In this document: positions 37,498-46,598 of the stretch, one piece after another
Layout of the letters: the number at the start of each line of letters is the position of its first letter
Position numbering within the stretch: position 1 is the stretch's first letter
NCBI RefSeq assembly: GCF_011764565.1
Contig: NZ_AP022871.1
Span: 930,001-994,000, forward strand
Direction: 5' to 3'
From: Phytohabitans suffuscus
GTDB lineage: Bacteria > Actinomycetota > Actinomycetes > Mycobacteriales > Micromonosporaceae
DNA: 64,000 nt
Position numbers and translations under genes: made by a program
Notes under the pieces: generated by a model
What the model saw: only the letters and a program-made list of their open reading frames with translations
Databases searched by the model: none
What the model was told of the DNA's origin: nothing

Positions 37498-39443
37498 CTC
37501 CCATACCCTTCCCGGGGTCGAGTCCAGTAGGCACCGTTGTCCATGTCCTCACCGCCCGCGGCGCGGCGGCCACGGCGTGACCGGCGGGACGGAGCCGGCT
37601 CCACCGCCGGCGGGTACGGGCCGGGACGCTCGTAACCGGGCTCGGACGCGTACTCGACCGGGCCCTCGTCGGTTTCGCCGAGGCTGTGCCGGCCGTCCTC
37701 GCGGCGGCCTTGCCGCGGGTCCTCGCCGCGCGACGAGCGCGACCGGCCCGACCGGCGGGGCTTCTCCTCGTCGGTGACCAGGCGCAGCGCGGCCCGGCGG
37801 GGACGCTCCTGCTCGTACCGGGGCTCGTCGTAGCGGCTCTGGTCGTAGCGCGGCGCGGGACCGGAGACCGGCTCGCGGCTCTGGTCGTAACGCGGGGCCG
37901 GACCGGAGACCGGCTCCCGGCTCTGGTCGTAGCGGCCGACCGGGGCCGACACCGGGTCGATGTCCGCGTAGCGCTCGTCGGCCGGCGAGGTCCACCGCTC
38001 ACCCTCGCTGTCCGCCCGGCGCCGGCCGCCGCTCTGCTCGCCGCGGCCGTACCGCTCGCGCTCCGGCTGCGGCGCCGGGGCGGGCGAGGTGGGCGCGTAG
38101 GCACCGGAGCCCGGGCCGTACCCGGAGACCGGCTCGTCGCCGCGCAGGCTCTCGTACCACTCGCGCTCGGTGGCCTCGCCCTCGTCCTTCTTCCCGCCCT
38201 TGGACCGGCGGCGCCACTGGGTGGCACTGCGCTTGTCCTCGGTGCGCGAACCGGACCGCGACGAGCGCCGCTCCCGCTGGCGCATGTCGTCCATACGCTC
38301 GCCGACGTCGGCGCGCTCCTCCCGGCGGGCCGGGGCCCGCTCCAGGACGCGCCGCTCCTCGGCCCGCTCGTCCATCTGCTCCAGCCGCGAACGCCGGGCG
38401 TCCGACCGCTCGGACCGCTCCGGCCGGGACGCGCGCCGCTCGCCCGGCGAGACGAGCTCGTCCGGCATCCGCTCCTCCTCGCGGGGGCGGCGCTGCTCCG
38501 GCGGGGCCACCGGCATCGCGTACCCGACGCGGGTGTCCTCCCGCTCGCGCGGCGGCCGGCTGGTGGTCATCATCCGGGTCGCGGTGTTTTCAAGGGCTTC
38601 GTCCCGGATCGCCCGCTGCTCGCGGGTCGAGGTCATCAGCCCCTCCCGCAGGCCGGCGTCGGTGACCCGCGGGATGATCGCGGTCTCGACGTTGACGCCG
38701 ACCGCGGACGGCCCGGTCTTGCCGGTGGTGCGGCGGCCGAGGCTGACGTACACCCGGACCAGCAGCGCGATCACCACGCCGACCACGCAGGCGCCGTAGC
38801 CCAGCCACACCCAGGTGGCGGCCGGGCGGCCGGCGTTGAGGCCGTGGCCCAGGGCCGCCGGCCAGGCGAGGTACGAGCTGGCGTGCAGCGTGCGCCACAT
38901 CCACGGCTTGCCGCTGCCGGCGAACCGCGCCCTGATCAGCCCGGTCCAGAAGACCGTGAACATCAGGTAGCTCGCGATCGTGCCGAGCCCGATGTAGACC
39001 GGGTTGAGCGGGTTGGCGAACGGCACGAACGGGTCGATCACCGTCGCCGAGCCGGACAGCACCTTCATCGCGATGTGCAGCCCGAGGAAGACGACCGCGA
39101 TGATCGCCGTCGCCCGGTGCAGGCCCTGGAAGAAGACCCGATGACCGATCTTCAGGAAGAAGCGGTCCGTGGCGACCAGGCCACACATGACCGTCAGCGA
39201 GAGCGCCACCAGCGCCACCACGCCGGCGAAGAAATTCAGGAACGCGTAGACGTAGACCGCGGCCAGCGCCCCACCGAACGTGCTGCTCGCCGCCCACATC
39301 GCCAGGGCCAGGAAGACGACACCACCGAGCAGCGGGAGCCGCGGAAGCTTCCGCTTGGCACCGGTAGTGCTGCTTGTCGTCTCCACCGTCCCTGTGTCCT
39401 CGTCGCGTTCCACGGAGCGCTCTTCGTACTTCCGCTTCAGCAA
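37494..39443 (-). CDS. ferric-reductase-like membrane protein with long disordered tail, 649 aa
   Basis: The N-terminal ~240 residues hold a six-helix cytochrome-b-type ferric reductase-like domain, with haem-ligand candidates His in GLHRAT, LGLHIA, LHASSYL and GHGLNAG. The remaining ~400 residues are highly charged and disordered (Arg/Glu/Ser-rich) with tandem RYDQSREPVSGPAP repeats near residues 530-565. Paired with the NuoF-like protein it would form a membrane electron-transfer unit. The tail is cytoplasmic and may bind partners or nucleic acid; I do not know its role. Confidence 0.8.
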   Translation of the reverse strand: MLKRKYEERSVERDEDTGTVETTSSTTGAKRKLPRLPLLGGVVFLALAMWAASSTFGGALAAVYVYAFLNFFAGVVALVALSLTVMCGLVATDRFFLKIGHRVFFQGLHRATAIIAVVFLGLHIAMKVLSGSATVIDPFVPFANPLNPVYIGLGTIASYLMFTVFWTGLIRARFAGSGKPWMWRTLHASSYLAWPAALGHGLNAGRPAATWVWLGYGACVVGVVIALLVRVYVSLGRRTTGKTGPSAVGVNVETAIIPRVTDAGLREGLMTSTREQRAIRDEALENTATRMMTTSRPPREREDTRVGYAMPVAPPEQRRPREEERMPDELVSPGERRASRPERSERSDARRSRLEQMDERAEERRVLERAPARREERADVGERMDDMRQRERRSSRSGSRTEDKRSATQWRRRSKGGKKDEGEATEREWYESLRGDEPVSGYGPGSGAYAPTSPAPAPQPERERYGRGEQSGGRRRADSEGERWTSPADERYADIDPVSAPVGRYDQSREPVSGPAPRYDQSREPVSGPAPRYDQSRYDEPRYEQERPRRAALRLVTDEEKPRRSGRSRSSRGEDPRQGRREDGRHSLGETDEGPVEYASEPGYERPGPYPPAVEPAPSRRSRRGRRAAGGEDMDNGAYWTRPREGYGR

Positions 39444-39753
39444 GACTTACCGACCTTCCGCAACCTAGTGACTTGCCCTTCACCCGGTCCGATCGCGCTC
39501 ACTGCATCGGGTGCTCACCTCGCTCCACACAGACGTCTCCGCCCCACGTGTACGTACCGGGGGTCGTGCTTGGTTGAACCGAATTTCGAGATCCTGCGTG
39601 TCTTAAGGGACGCATAAGGGGGCGCTAACCGGGCGCTGCGGTCCGAAACCGCAGGTACACAACCCCGCGCCGGATCCCGGCGGTCGCGCCGTGCTCAGAG
39701 TACTTTTTCCCGTGACACGCGACGACCTCTGCAGTACCTTTGAGGTCGTGTCC
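39444..39753. promoter_or_regulatory. divergent control region with duplicated AGTAC motif
   Basis: A 310-bp gap between the ferric-reductase-like gene (minus) and the toxin-antitoxin pair (plus). AGTACTTT at 39699-39706 and AGTACCTT at 39733-39740 are spaced 34 bp and precede the antitoxin, a plausible autoregulatory site for the TA complex. No coding sequence is seen. Confidence 0.5.
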
Positions 39754-40224
39754 ATGCCTGCCGAGGAAGTGCCCTTCACCGAGCTGATCCAGCAGCCCAC
39801 CAGCACCACCGGGCGCCTCGTCGGCAGCCGGTCGCTGCGGCTGCGCCGCCGCGACGCCGACGACCTCGTGCTGATGACGGCCGACCGGGCCGAGCGGGAG
39901 GGCGAGGTCATCGACCTCACCACCCGCATCCTCGCCGGCCTCCTGCGCGAGCCCGGCGGCGCCGACCTGGTCCGGCGCGTCCTGCCGCGGGCCCTGCCGT
40001 GGACCCGCTTCCTGCCGCAGGACGCGATGGACGAGCTGGTCTCGGAGTTCATCGCGACCGGCCACGCCGCCGTCACGGTCAACAACCTCGCACCGATCTC
40101 GCAGATGCTCGTGGAGTGGCGCCACACCGCCGAGGTCTACGCCGACCCGGAGTTGTTCGCCGTCCTTTCCAGCCCGCACGAGGGTGACTTCGGCCCGGTC
40201 CCCGCGCCGGACACCGTGGCATGA
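39754..40224 (+). CDS. candidate antitoxin, 156 aa
   Basis: The N-terminus (MPAEEVPFTELIQQPTSTTG, then LVGSRSLRLRRRDADDLVLM) is Phd/YefM-like in character, with a helical C-terminal half that would bind the toxin. The ATG at 39754 has GAGG eight bases upstream; a GTG two codons earlier is possible. Its stop overlaps the start of the toxin gene (ATGA), the usual order of type II toxin-antitoxin operons. Family assignment is tentative and rests mostly on the partner. Confidence 0.65.
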   Translation: MPAEEVPFTELIQQPTSTTGRLVGSRSLRLRRRDADDLVLMTADRAEREGEVIDLTTRILAGLLREPGGADLVRRVLPRALPWTRFLPQDAMDELVSEFIATGHAAVTVNNLAPISQMLVEWRHTAEVYADPELFAVLSSPHEGDFGPVPAPDTVA

Positions 40225-40577
40225 GCCCCAAGCGCGGCGACCGGGTGGCTCCGCCCGCGCGCCCCGGCGAGTACCATCTGCGCTTCGCCACCGCCGATGC
40301 CGCCAAGGGCTGGGAAGACCTGTGCCGGCAGGCCCCGGCCAACACCCGCACGGCGTTCGAGTCCATCCGGGCCGATCCTGTCCCCTTTCCGGCGACCGAG
40401 CGGCATCACCGGCTCAAGCACGACCTGGGCGTCGGCCGGCACGACGGCCGCGCGATGGAGCAGTGGCAGTACGAGGTCACCGGCGCCGGCCGCGTCTGGT
40501 ACCTGGTCGACCGCAAGGCGCGCACGGTCTGGCTCACCTACGCCGGCACCGCCCACCCCAGACCCACCGACCGGTGA
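40221..40577 (+). CDS. RelE/ParE-like toxin, 118 aa
   Basis: A small basic protein with the RelE/ParE-type layout: an N-terminal helix pair (AKGWEDLCRQAPANTRTAFE), a central HHRLKHDLG segment and a C-terminal beta pair, EQWQYEVTGAGRVWYLVD then TVWLTYAGT. In this superfamily such proteins cleave ribosome-bound mRNA or block gyrase; which applies is not clear. It is coupled to the antitoxin by an ATGA overlap and is convergent with the xanthine dehydrogenase operon, whose last stop is 9 bp away. Confidence 0.75.
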   Translation: MSPKRGDRVAPPARPGEYHLRFATADAAKGWEDLCRQAPANTRTAFESIRADPVPFPATERHHRLKHDLGVGRHDGRAMEQWQYEVTGAGRVWYLVDRKARTVWLTYAGTAHPRPTDR

Positions 40578-40586
40578 GGCGCGGCG

Positions 40587-42797
40587 TCAGGCGGTGATGT
40601 GCTCCGGGCGGATCGGGACACGGCCCAGCGCCTTGCCCGTCGCGGCGCGTACGGCGGCGACGATCGCCGGGGTCGAGGAGATGGTCGGGGGTTCGCCGAC
40701 GCCGCGCAGGCCGTACGGGGCGTGGGGGTCGGCCATCTCCAGCACGTCGACCGCCATCGGCGGCACGTCCAGGATCGTGGGGATCAGGTAGTCGGTGAAG
40801 GACGGGTTGCGCACGACCCCGTCCACCACCTGTACCTCCTCCATCAGCGCCAGCCCCAGCCCCTGCGCGGTGCCGCCCTGGATCTGGCCCACGACGGCGA
40901 GCGGGTTGACCGCCTTGCCCACGTCCTGCGCGGTGGCGATCTCCACCACCTTGACCAGGCCCAGCTCCACGTCGACGTCGACGGTGGCCCGGTGCGCGGC
41001 GAAGGCGTACTGCACGTGGGCGTCGCCCTGCCCGGTCTCCGGGTCGATCGGGTACGTCGGGCGGTGCCGCCACCGCACCGTCTCCTCGACCGGCCCGTCG
41101 CCGAGCGCCTCGGCCAGGTCGGCGACGACCATGCCTGCGGCGTTGACGATCTTGTCGCCCATCAGGTCGGCGCCGCCGACGCGGGCCAGCAGGGTGGCGC
41201 GTACGGCCTGGCAGGCGGCCCGCACCGCGCCGCCGGTCACGTACGTCTGGCGGGAGGCCGACGACGAGCCGGCGCTGCCCACGCTGGTGTCGGCGGTGGC
41301 GACCGTGACCCGCTCGACGCCCAACTCGGTGCGGGCGATCTGCGCCTGCACCGTCACCAGTCCCTGCCCCACCTCGGCGGCCGCGGTGTGCACGAGCACG
41401 GCTGGCTCGCCGGCGATCAGCTCCAGGCGCACCCGGGCCGTGGAGTAGTCGTCGAAGCCCTCGGAGAAGGCGACGTTCTTGATGCCGATCGCGTACCCGA
41501 CGCCGCGCACCACGCCCTCACCGTGCGTGGTGTTGGAGACACCGCCGGGCAGCTCGCGTGAGTCCAGCGTGGACGGCGGCGGCGCGGGGCGGGCGCGGAC
41601 CCGCGCGAGCAGTGCGGCCACCGGCGCCGGGCCGTCCACGACCTGGCCGGTCGGCATGCGGGAGCCGGCGGTCATGGCGTTGCGGATGCGCACCTCGACC
41701 GGGGTCATGCCGAGCGCGGCGGCGAGCTTGTCCATCTGCGACTCGTACGCGAAGCAGGCCTGCACCGCCCCGAAGCCGCGCATCGCGCCGCACGGCGGGT
41801 TGTTGGTGTAGTAGACGCTCGCCTCCATGTCCACGTTGGGCACCTCGTACGGGCCGACGCCCAGCGTCGCCGCGTTGGCCGCGACCGCCGTGGAGCTGGA
41901 GGCGTAGGCGCCGCCGTCCAGCACGATGCGCGCCCGCACGTACACCAGGTCGCCCGCGCGGGTGGCGCCGTGCTCGTACCGCAGGGTGGCCGGGTGCCGG
42001 TGCACGTGGCCGTAGAACGACTCCTCGCGCCCGTACACCATCTTGACCGGCCGCCGCGTGTGCAGCGCGAGCAGGCTGGCGTGCACCTGCATCGACAGGT
42101 CTTCGCGGGCGCCGAACGCACCGCCCACACCGGCCAGGCTCAGCCGCACCTTCTCCTCGGGCAGCCCGAGGCAGGCGGCCACCTGCTTGCGGTCGACGTG
42201 CAGCCACTGCGTCGCGACGTACAGGTCGACGCCGCCGTCCTCGGCCGGCACCGCGAGCCCGGACTCGGGGCCGAGGAACGCCTGGTCCTGCATGCCGACC
42301 TGGTACTCGCCGGTGACCACCACGTCGGCCGTCGCGTGCGGGTCGCCGGTGCGCACCGGCACCCGCCGCAGCAGCTCGCCCGCTTCCGGGTCGGTGACCG
42401 GGGGCAGCTCGAGATAGTCGACCGCGATGTGGCCGGCCGCCCGCCGCGCGGTCTCCGGGTGGTCGGCGGCGACTATGGCGACCGGCTCGCCCTGGTAGCG
42501 CACCTCGTCGATGGCGAGGACGGGCTGGTCGACGATCTCCAGCCCGTAGCGCTTGGCGCCCGGCACGTCCCGCTGGGTGAGGACGGCGTGGACCCCCGGC
42601 AGGGCGAGCGCCGCGGTCAGGTCGATGCCACGGATCCTCGCACGGGGGTACGGGCTGCGCAGCGTCGCGCCCCACAGCATGTCCTCGTGCCACAGGTCCG
42701 AGGAGAACGCGAACTCCCCCTTCACCTTGAGCGTGCCGTCCGGGCGGCGCGGGCTGGTGCCGATGCCGGCGCGCACCGAAGCATCCACAGTGGTCAT
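40587..42797 (-). CDS. xdhD: xanthine dehydrogenase molybdopterin subunit, 736 aa
   Basis: The large catalytic subunit that binds the molybdenum cofactor and oxidises hypoxanthine and xanthine to urate. It has the Ald_Xan_dh domains: N-terminal a/b hammerhead, GEYQVGMQDQAFLGPE, GVGGAFGAREDLS, the substrate-site RGFGAVQACFAYE, and near the C-terminus GVGEPPTISS with the catalytic Glu. Start and stop are clean; the ATG overlaps the deaminase stop as ATGA. It is the last gene of the purine operon running from 47092 leftward. Confidence 0.92.
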   Translation of the reverse strand: MTTVDASVRAGIGTSPRRPDGTLKVKGEFAFSSDLWHEDMLWGATLRSPYPRARIRGIDLTAALALPGVHAVLTQRDVPGAKRYGLEIVDQPVLAIDEVRYQGEPVAIVAADHPETARRAAGHIAVDYLELPPVTDPEAGELLRRVPVRTGDPHATADVVVTGEYQVGMQDQAFLGPESGLAVPAEDGGVDLYVATQWLHVDRKQVAACLGLPEEKVRLSLAGVGGAFGAREDLSMQVHASLLALHTRRPVKMVYGREESFYGHVHRHPATLRYEHGATRAGDLVYVRARIVLDGGAYASSSTAVAANAATLGVGPYEVPNVDMEASVYYTNNPPCGAMRGFGAVQACFAYESQMDKLAAALGMTPVEVRIRNAMTAGSRMPTGQVVDGPAPVAALLARVRARPAPPPSTLDSRELPGGVSNTTHGEGVVRGVGYAIGIKNVAFSEGFDDYSTARVRLELIAGEPAVLVHTAAAEVGQGLVTVQAQIARTELGVERVTVATADTSVGSAGSSSASRQTYVTGGAVRAACQAVRATLLARVGGADLMGDKIVNAAGMVVADLAEALGDGPVEETVRWRHRPTYPIDPETGQGDAHVQYAFAAHRATVDVDVELGLVKVVEIATAQDVGKAVNPLAVVGQIQGGTAQGLGLALMEEVQVVDGVVRNPSFTDYLIPTILDVPPMAVDVLEMADPHAPYGLRGVGEPPTISSTPAIVAAVRAATGKALGRVPIRPEHITA

Positions 42798-44128
42798 TTG
42801 ACGAGCCTTTCGTGCGCGCGGACGCCGCGGCGGGCCAGCTCCCGGGTGTCGGCGGTGCGCAGCTCGCCCCGCTCGACCACCGGCCGCCCGCCGACCAGCA
42901 GCAGCTCCACGGTGGCCGGTGGGCCGAACACCAGCGCGGCCACCGGGTCGTCGATACCGGCGTGGCCGAGGTCGTCGATCCGCCACAGTGCCACGTCGGC
43001 GAGCTTGCCAGGCGCCAGCGAGCCCAGCTCACCGGCCCGGCCCAGGCACCGCGCCCCGCCCATCGTGCCCAGCGACAGGGCCTGGCGGGCGGTGAGCGCG
43101 TCGTGGCCGCCGCGCAGCCGCGCCGCGTACAGCGCCATCCGCAGCTCCGCCCCGAGTTGCCCGCCCTCCTGCGACGCGGCGCCGTCGACGCCGAGCCCGA
43201 CCGGGGCGCCGGCCGCCAGCAGGTCGGGTACGGGCGCGACGCCCGCGCCGAGCCGCGCGTTGGAGCTGGGGCAGTGCGCGACGCCGGTGCCGGTCGCCCC
43301 GAACGCGGCCACCGCGCTCTCGTCGAGGTGCACCGCGTGCGCCAGCCACACGTCGTCGCCGAGCCAGCCGAGCCGCTCCGCGTACTCGACCGGGGTGCAG
43401 CCGAACTTCTCCCGGCAGTACCGCTCCTCCTCGGCCGTCTCGGCGAGGTGGGTGTGCAGCCGCACGCCCCGGCGGCGGGCCAGCACGGCCGACTCGCTCA
43501 TCAGCTTCGCGGTGACCGAGAACGGCGAGCAGGGCGCCACCGCGATCCGCACCATCGCGCCCGGCGACGGGTCGTGGAAGCGGTCGATCGCCTCCTCGGT
43601 GGCGATCAGCGCGGCCTCGGTGTCCTCCACGACCTCGTCCGGCGGCAGCCCGCCGGCGGAGGCGCCGAGGTCCATGGAGCCGCGGCACGGGTGGAAGCGC
43701 AGCCCGATCTCGCCCGCCGCGGCCACCTGCGCCGCCATCAGGTCGCCGGCCCCGGCGGGGTACACGTAGTGGTGGTCCGTGCTGGTCGTGCAGCCGGACA
43801 GCGCCAGCCAGCCCAGCCCGGCCGCGGTGGTCGCCGCCACCACCTCGTCGTCGAGGCGGGCCCAGACCGGGTACAGCTCGGTCAGCCAGCCGAAGAGGTT
43901 CTCCTGCTGCGCGAGGCCGCGGGTGGCCCACTGGTAGAGGTGGTGGTGGGTGTTGACGAGCCCGGGGGTGGCGAGGCAGCCGCTGCCGTCGACCCGCTCG
44001 CCCTCGCCCGGATAGGGCCCCGGGCCGACCGCCACGATCCGGTCGCCGTCGACGGCCAGGTGGCCGCTGGGGTATTCGGTGCCGTCCGCGTCGACGGTCG
44101 CGATCGCGCACCCCTCGATGACGATCAT
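42794..44128 (-). CDS. 8-oxoguanine deaminase-type amidohydrolase, 444 aa
   Basis: A zinc amidohydrolase that deaminates guanine-type purines. It shows NTHHHLYQWATRG (first metal His pair), HTHLAETAEEE, HAVHLDES and the catalytic Asp in LGVDGAASQEGGQL. The WLTELYPVWARLDDE segment is typical of 8-oxoguanine deaminases. It lies between xanthine dehydrogenase subunit genes with ATGA overlaps on both sides, so it probably supplies xanthine or urate to the pathway. Guanine deaminase is the alternative assignment. Confidence 0.88.
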   Translation of the reverse strand: MIVIEGCAIATVDADGTEYPSGHLAVDGDRIVAVGPGPYPGEGERVDGSGCLATPGLVNTHHHLYQWATRGLAQQENLFGWLTELYPVWARLDDEVVAATTAAGLGWLALSGCTTSTDHHYVYPAGAGDLMAAQVAAAGEIGLRFHPCRGSMDLGASAGGLPPDEVVEDTEAALIATEEAIDRFHDPSPGAMVRIAVAPCSPFSVTAKLMSESAVLARRRGVRLHTHLAETAEEERYCREKFGCTPVEYAERLGWLGDDVWLAHAVHLDESAVAAFGATGTGVAHCPSSNARLGAGVAPVPDLLAAGAPVGLGVDGAASQEGGQLGAELRMALYAARLRGGHDALTARQALSLGTMGGARCLGRAGELGSLAPGKLADVALWRIDDLGHAGIDDPVAALVFGPPATVELLLVGGRPVVERGELRTADTRELARRGVRAHERLVK

Positions 44129-44568
44129 CTGGCCGCCAGCCGCACCGCGTCGAGGATCTTCTCGTACCCCGTACAGCGGCACAGGTTGCCGGCCAGCGCC
44201 TCGCGGATGTCCGGGTCGCTGGGCTTGTCGTTGCGCGCGAGCAGGTCGTGCACGGCCACCACGAGCCCCGGGGTGCAGAATCCACACTGGACCGCCCCGG
44301 CTTCCAGGAACGCCTCCTGCACCCGCCCGAACTCCAGCCCTTCCACCGTCACCACGTCACGCCCCTCGGCCTGGCCGGCGGCGACGAGGCACGAGCAGAC
44401 CGGCGTGCCGTCGAGGTAGACCGTGCACGAGCCGCACTCGCCCTGCTCGCAGGCGTTCTTCGAGCCGGGCAGGCCGAGCCGCTCGCGCAGGACGTAGAGC
44501 AGGCTCTCCCCCGGCCACACGTCGTCGGCCTGGCGTTTCTCGCCGTTGACCGTGCAGTTGACTCTCAT
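44125..44568 (-). CDS. xanthine dehydrogenase [2Fe-2S] subunit, 147 aa
   Basis: The small iron-sulfur subunit that carries electrons from the molybdenum site to FAD. The plant-type cluster is bound by CEQGECGSCTVYLDG with the following Cys in TPVCSC, the second by CGFCTPG and CRCTGYEKI. Length is typical. The ATG has GGGAGG six bases upstream and overlaps the stop of the FAD subunit gene. It is coupled to the deaminase gene downstream. Confidence 0.92.
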   Translation of the reverse strand: MRVNCTVNGEKRQADDVWPGESLLYVLRERLGLPGSKNACEQGECGSCTVYLDGTPVCSCLVAAGQAEGRDVVTVEGLEFGRVQEAFLEAGAVQCGFCTPGLVVAVHDLLARNDKPSDPDIREALAGNLCRCTGYEKILDAVRLAAR

Positions 44569-45416
44569 GGCAGTCCTCCCCAGGCCCAGGTGAGCGTGCG
44601 CCGGGCGAGCACCGACAGCGCGTGCCGCCGGTACGCCGCGGTGCCGCGCACGTCGTCGATCGGCGCGGCGGCGGACGCGACGAGGCGCCCGAACTCGGCG
44701 GCCACGTCCGGCGGCACCGCGCCGCGCGAGTCCCAGTCCAGCGCCCCGGCCAGGAACTCCTCCGCCGCCGTGGCGCGCAGCGGGGTCGGGGCCGCCGAGC
44801 CGATGCCGGTGCCGACCGTCCGCCGCGCCGGGTCGAGGGCCAGCGCGAACGAGCAGACCGCGATCACCATCGCGTTGCGCGTGCCGATCTTGGCGAACTG
44901 CTCGCCGGCGCCGGCCGAAGGGCGCACCCAGACGGCGGCGATCAGCTCGTCGGGCGCCAGCACGCTGCGCTTCGGGCCGGTGAAGAACTCCCGGACCGGC
45001 ACCCGCCGCACGCCGCGCACCGAGGCCAGCTCGACCTCGGCGCCGGCGGCCAGCAGTGGCGGGTGGGCGTCGCCGGCGGGTGAGGCCGAGCCGAGGTTGC
45101 CGCCGACCGTGCCCCGGTTGCGGATCTGCGGCGAGCCGACCGTGCGCGCCGCCATCGCCAGGCCCGGCAGCCGGTCGCCGAGCTCCTCGATGATCCGCCG
45201 GTACGGCACGCCGGAGCCCACCCGCAGCAGGTCGCCGTCCGTGCCCCACTCGGTGAGCGGGGTGACGCGGGTCAGGTCGAGGAGCGCGGGCGGGCGGCGG
45301 CGGTCGAAGTTGAGCTCGACCATCACGTCGGTGCCGCCGGCGATCGGTACGGCGCCGGGGTGCGCGGCCCTGGCGGCCAGCGCCTCGTCCCAGGTGGACG
45401 GCTGCAGGAAGTCCAT
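44565..45416 (-). CDS. xanthine dehydrogenase FAD subunit, 283 aa
   Basis: A CO-dehydrogenase flavoprotein-type subunit that passes electrons to NAD. FAD-binding signatures are IAGGTDVMVELNF near the N-terminus and RNRGTVGGNLGSASPAGD around residue 100. The C-terminal domain (CO_deh_flav_C) follows from about 170. The start ATG overlaps the uricase stop by one base (TGATG), and the stop overlaps the next subunit gene, so all are translated from one message. Confidence 0.92.
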   Translation of the reverse strand: MDFLQPSTWDEALAARAAHPGAVPIAGGTDVMVELNFDRRRPPALLDLTRVTPLTEWGTDGDLLRVGSGVPYRRIIEELGDRLPGLAMAARTVGSPQIRNRGTVGGNLGSASPAGDAHPPLLAAGAEVELASVRGVRRVPVREFFTGPKRSVLAPDELIAAVWVRPSAGAGEQFAKIGTRNAMVIAVCSFALALDPARRTVGTGIGSAAPTPLRATAAEEFLAGALDWDSRGAVPPDVAAEFGRLVASAAAPIDDVRGTAAYRRHALSVLARRTLTWAWGGLP

Positions 45417-46267
45417 CAGAAGGCCCCCTCGTACGAGGGCGCCTCGGAGCGCAGCACTGTGCCTTCGATCAGCCCGTACGGACGGTCGGCCGCGACGAAC
45501 ACCTCGTTGGGGTTGTCCAGCCCGAACGGTGACAGGTCGACCAGCAGGTGGTGCTTGTTGGGCAGCGCCAGCCGCACCTCGACCACCTCGGGGCGCTCCT
45601 CCAGCACCCGCCGCCCCATCGCGTGCAGCGTCTGCTGGAGCGAGAAGCTGTACGTGTCGACGAACGCGGCCACCAGCGCCGCCTTCACACCCTCGTACGA
45701 GGCGGCCCAGCCGGCCGGCCCGGCGAAGCGCCAGCGCGCCGACACCGCGGTCGCGAGCACGCGGTCCTTGGTCTCCGGCAGCGTCGTGTACGGGTCCTTG
45801 ACGTAGCCCCAGAACTCCGAGTCGGTGGAGTTCAGCAGCACCAGGTCGGCGAGGCCGGCCACCACCCACTCGCCGGCACCGTCCACAGTGACCGTCGCGG
45901 TGCGCGTCTCGGCGCCGTCGCGCTGGAACGAGTGCGGGCCGAGCCGGCGCCACCCGTACTGTTCGATGTGGACGCGGGCACTGTGGATGGTCGGCTGGGT
46001 CGCGACGAAATGGCGCGCCAGGAGCAGCCCGAAGTCTTCCGGCTGGTCGATGCCGTGCTCTTTGGCGAACGCGTACACGGTGTTCTTCTGGCTGTCGGTG
46101 GGCAGCACGCCCGCGTTGTCGCCGGTGCGGTGGGTGGCGTCGAGGTCGCCGGCGAGCGCGACGCTCACGTTGAGGTCACGCAGCTCGTGCCGCTCGCCGT
46201 CGCGCACCACCCGGACGACGCGGGTCTCCGCCTTGCCGTAGCGGTTGGGCCCCAGCACGATCCCCAT
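45416..46267 (-). CDS. urate oxidase (factor-independent), 283 aa
   Basis: Oxidises urate to 5-hydroxyisourate. Two T-fold domains; the catalytic Lys lies in NRYGKAET and the partner Thr in LPTDSQKNTVYAFAKE. Also present are GLADLVLLNSTDSEFWGYVKD and the C-terminal NKHHLLVDLSPFGL. I chose ATG 46267 (GIVLGPNRYG); an upstream in-frame start would enter the HIU hydrolase gene. It is four bases downstream of that gene. No peroxisomal-type C-terminal signal is expected in bacteria, and none is present. Confidence 0.93.
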   Translation of the reverse strand: MGIVLGPNRYGKAETRVVRVVRDGERHELRDLNVSVALAGDLDATHRTGDNAGVLPTDSQKNTVYAFAKEHGIDQPEDFGLLLARHFVATQPTIHSARVHIEQYGWRRLGPHSFQRDGAETRTATVTVDGAGEWVVAGLADLVLLNSTDSEFWGYVKDPYTTLPETKDRVLATAVSARWRFAGPAGWAASYEGVKAALVAAFVDTYSFSLQQTLHAMGRRVLEERPEVVEVRLALPNKHHLLVDLSPFGLDNPNEVFVAADRPYGLIEGTVLRSEAPSYEGAF

Positions 46268-46271
46268 GACG

Positions 46272-46598
46272 TCAGCTCCCCCGGTAGGTGGTGTAGCCAT
46301 ACGGGCTCAACAGCAGTGGCACGTGGTGGTGACGGGCCGGATCGGCGACCTGGAAGACCACCGCGACCTCGGGAAAGAAGGCGTCGGGTCCAATGTGGTC
46401 GGCCGTGTCGAAGACCAGCCGGTACGCCCCCGCGCCCCACGCTCCGGCCGGCACCCAGTCGCGCAGCCGCCCGTCAGTGTCGGTGCGGCCGTCGGCGACG
46501 GGCGTCCAGCCGTCGCCGTCCCGCCGTTCCAGCCGCACCGGCACCCCCCGCGCGGGCTCCCCCGTCGCGTTGTCGAGCACGTGCGTCGAGAGACTCAC
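46272..46598 (-). CDS. 5-hydroxyisourate hydrolase, 108 aa
   Basis: A transthyretin-like enzyme that opens the unstable uricase product to OHCU. Family markers: LSTHVLDNATGEPA at the N-terminus with the catalytic His, VRLERRD with Arg, HHHVPLLLSPYGYTTYRGS at the C-terminus with the conserved His and YRGS ending. The GTG start overlaps the stop of the decarboxylase gene (GTGA). Length is exactly that of bacterial HIU hydrolases. Confidence 0.94.
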   Translation of the reverse strand: MSLSTHVLDNATGEPARGVPVRLERRDGDGWTPVADGRTDTDGRLRDWVPAGAWGAGAYRLVFDTADHIGPDAFFPEVAVVFQVADPARHHHVPLLLSPYGYTTYRGS

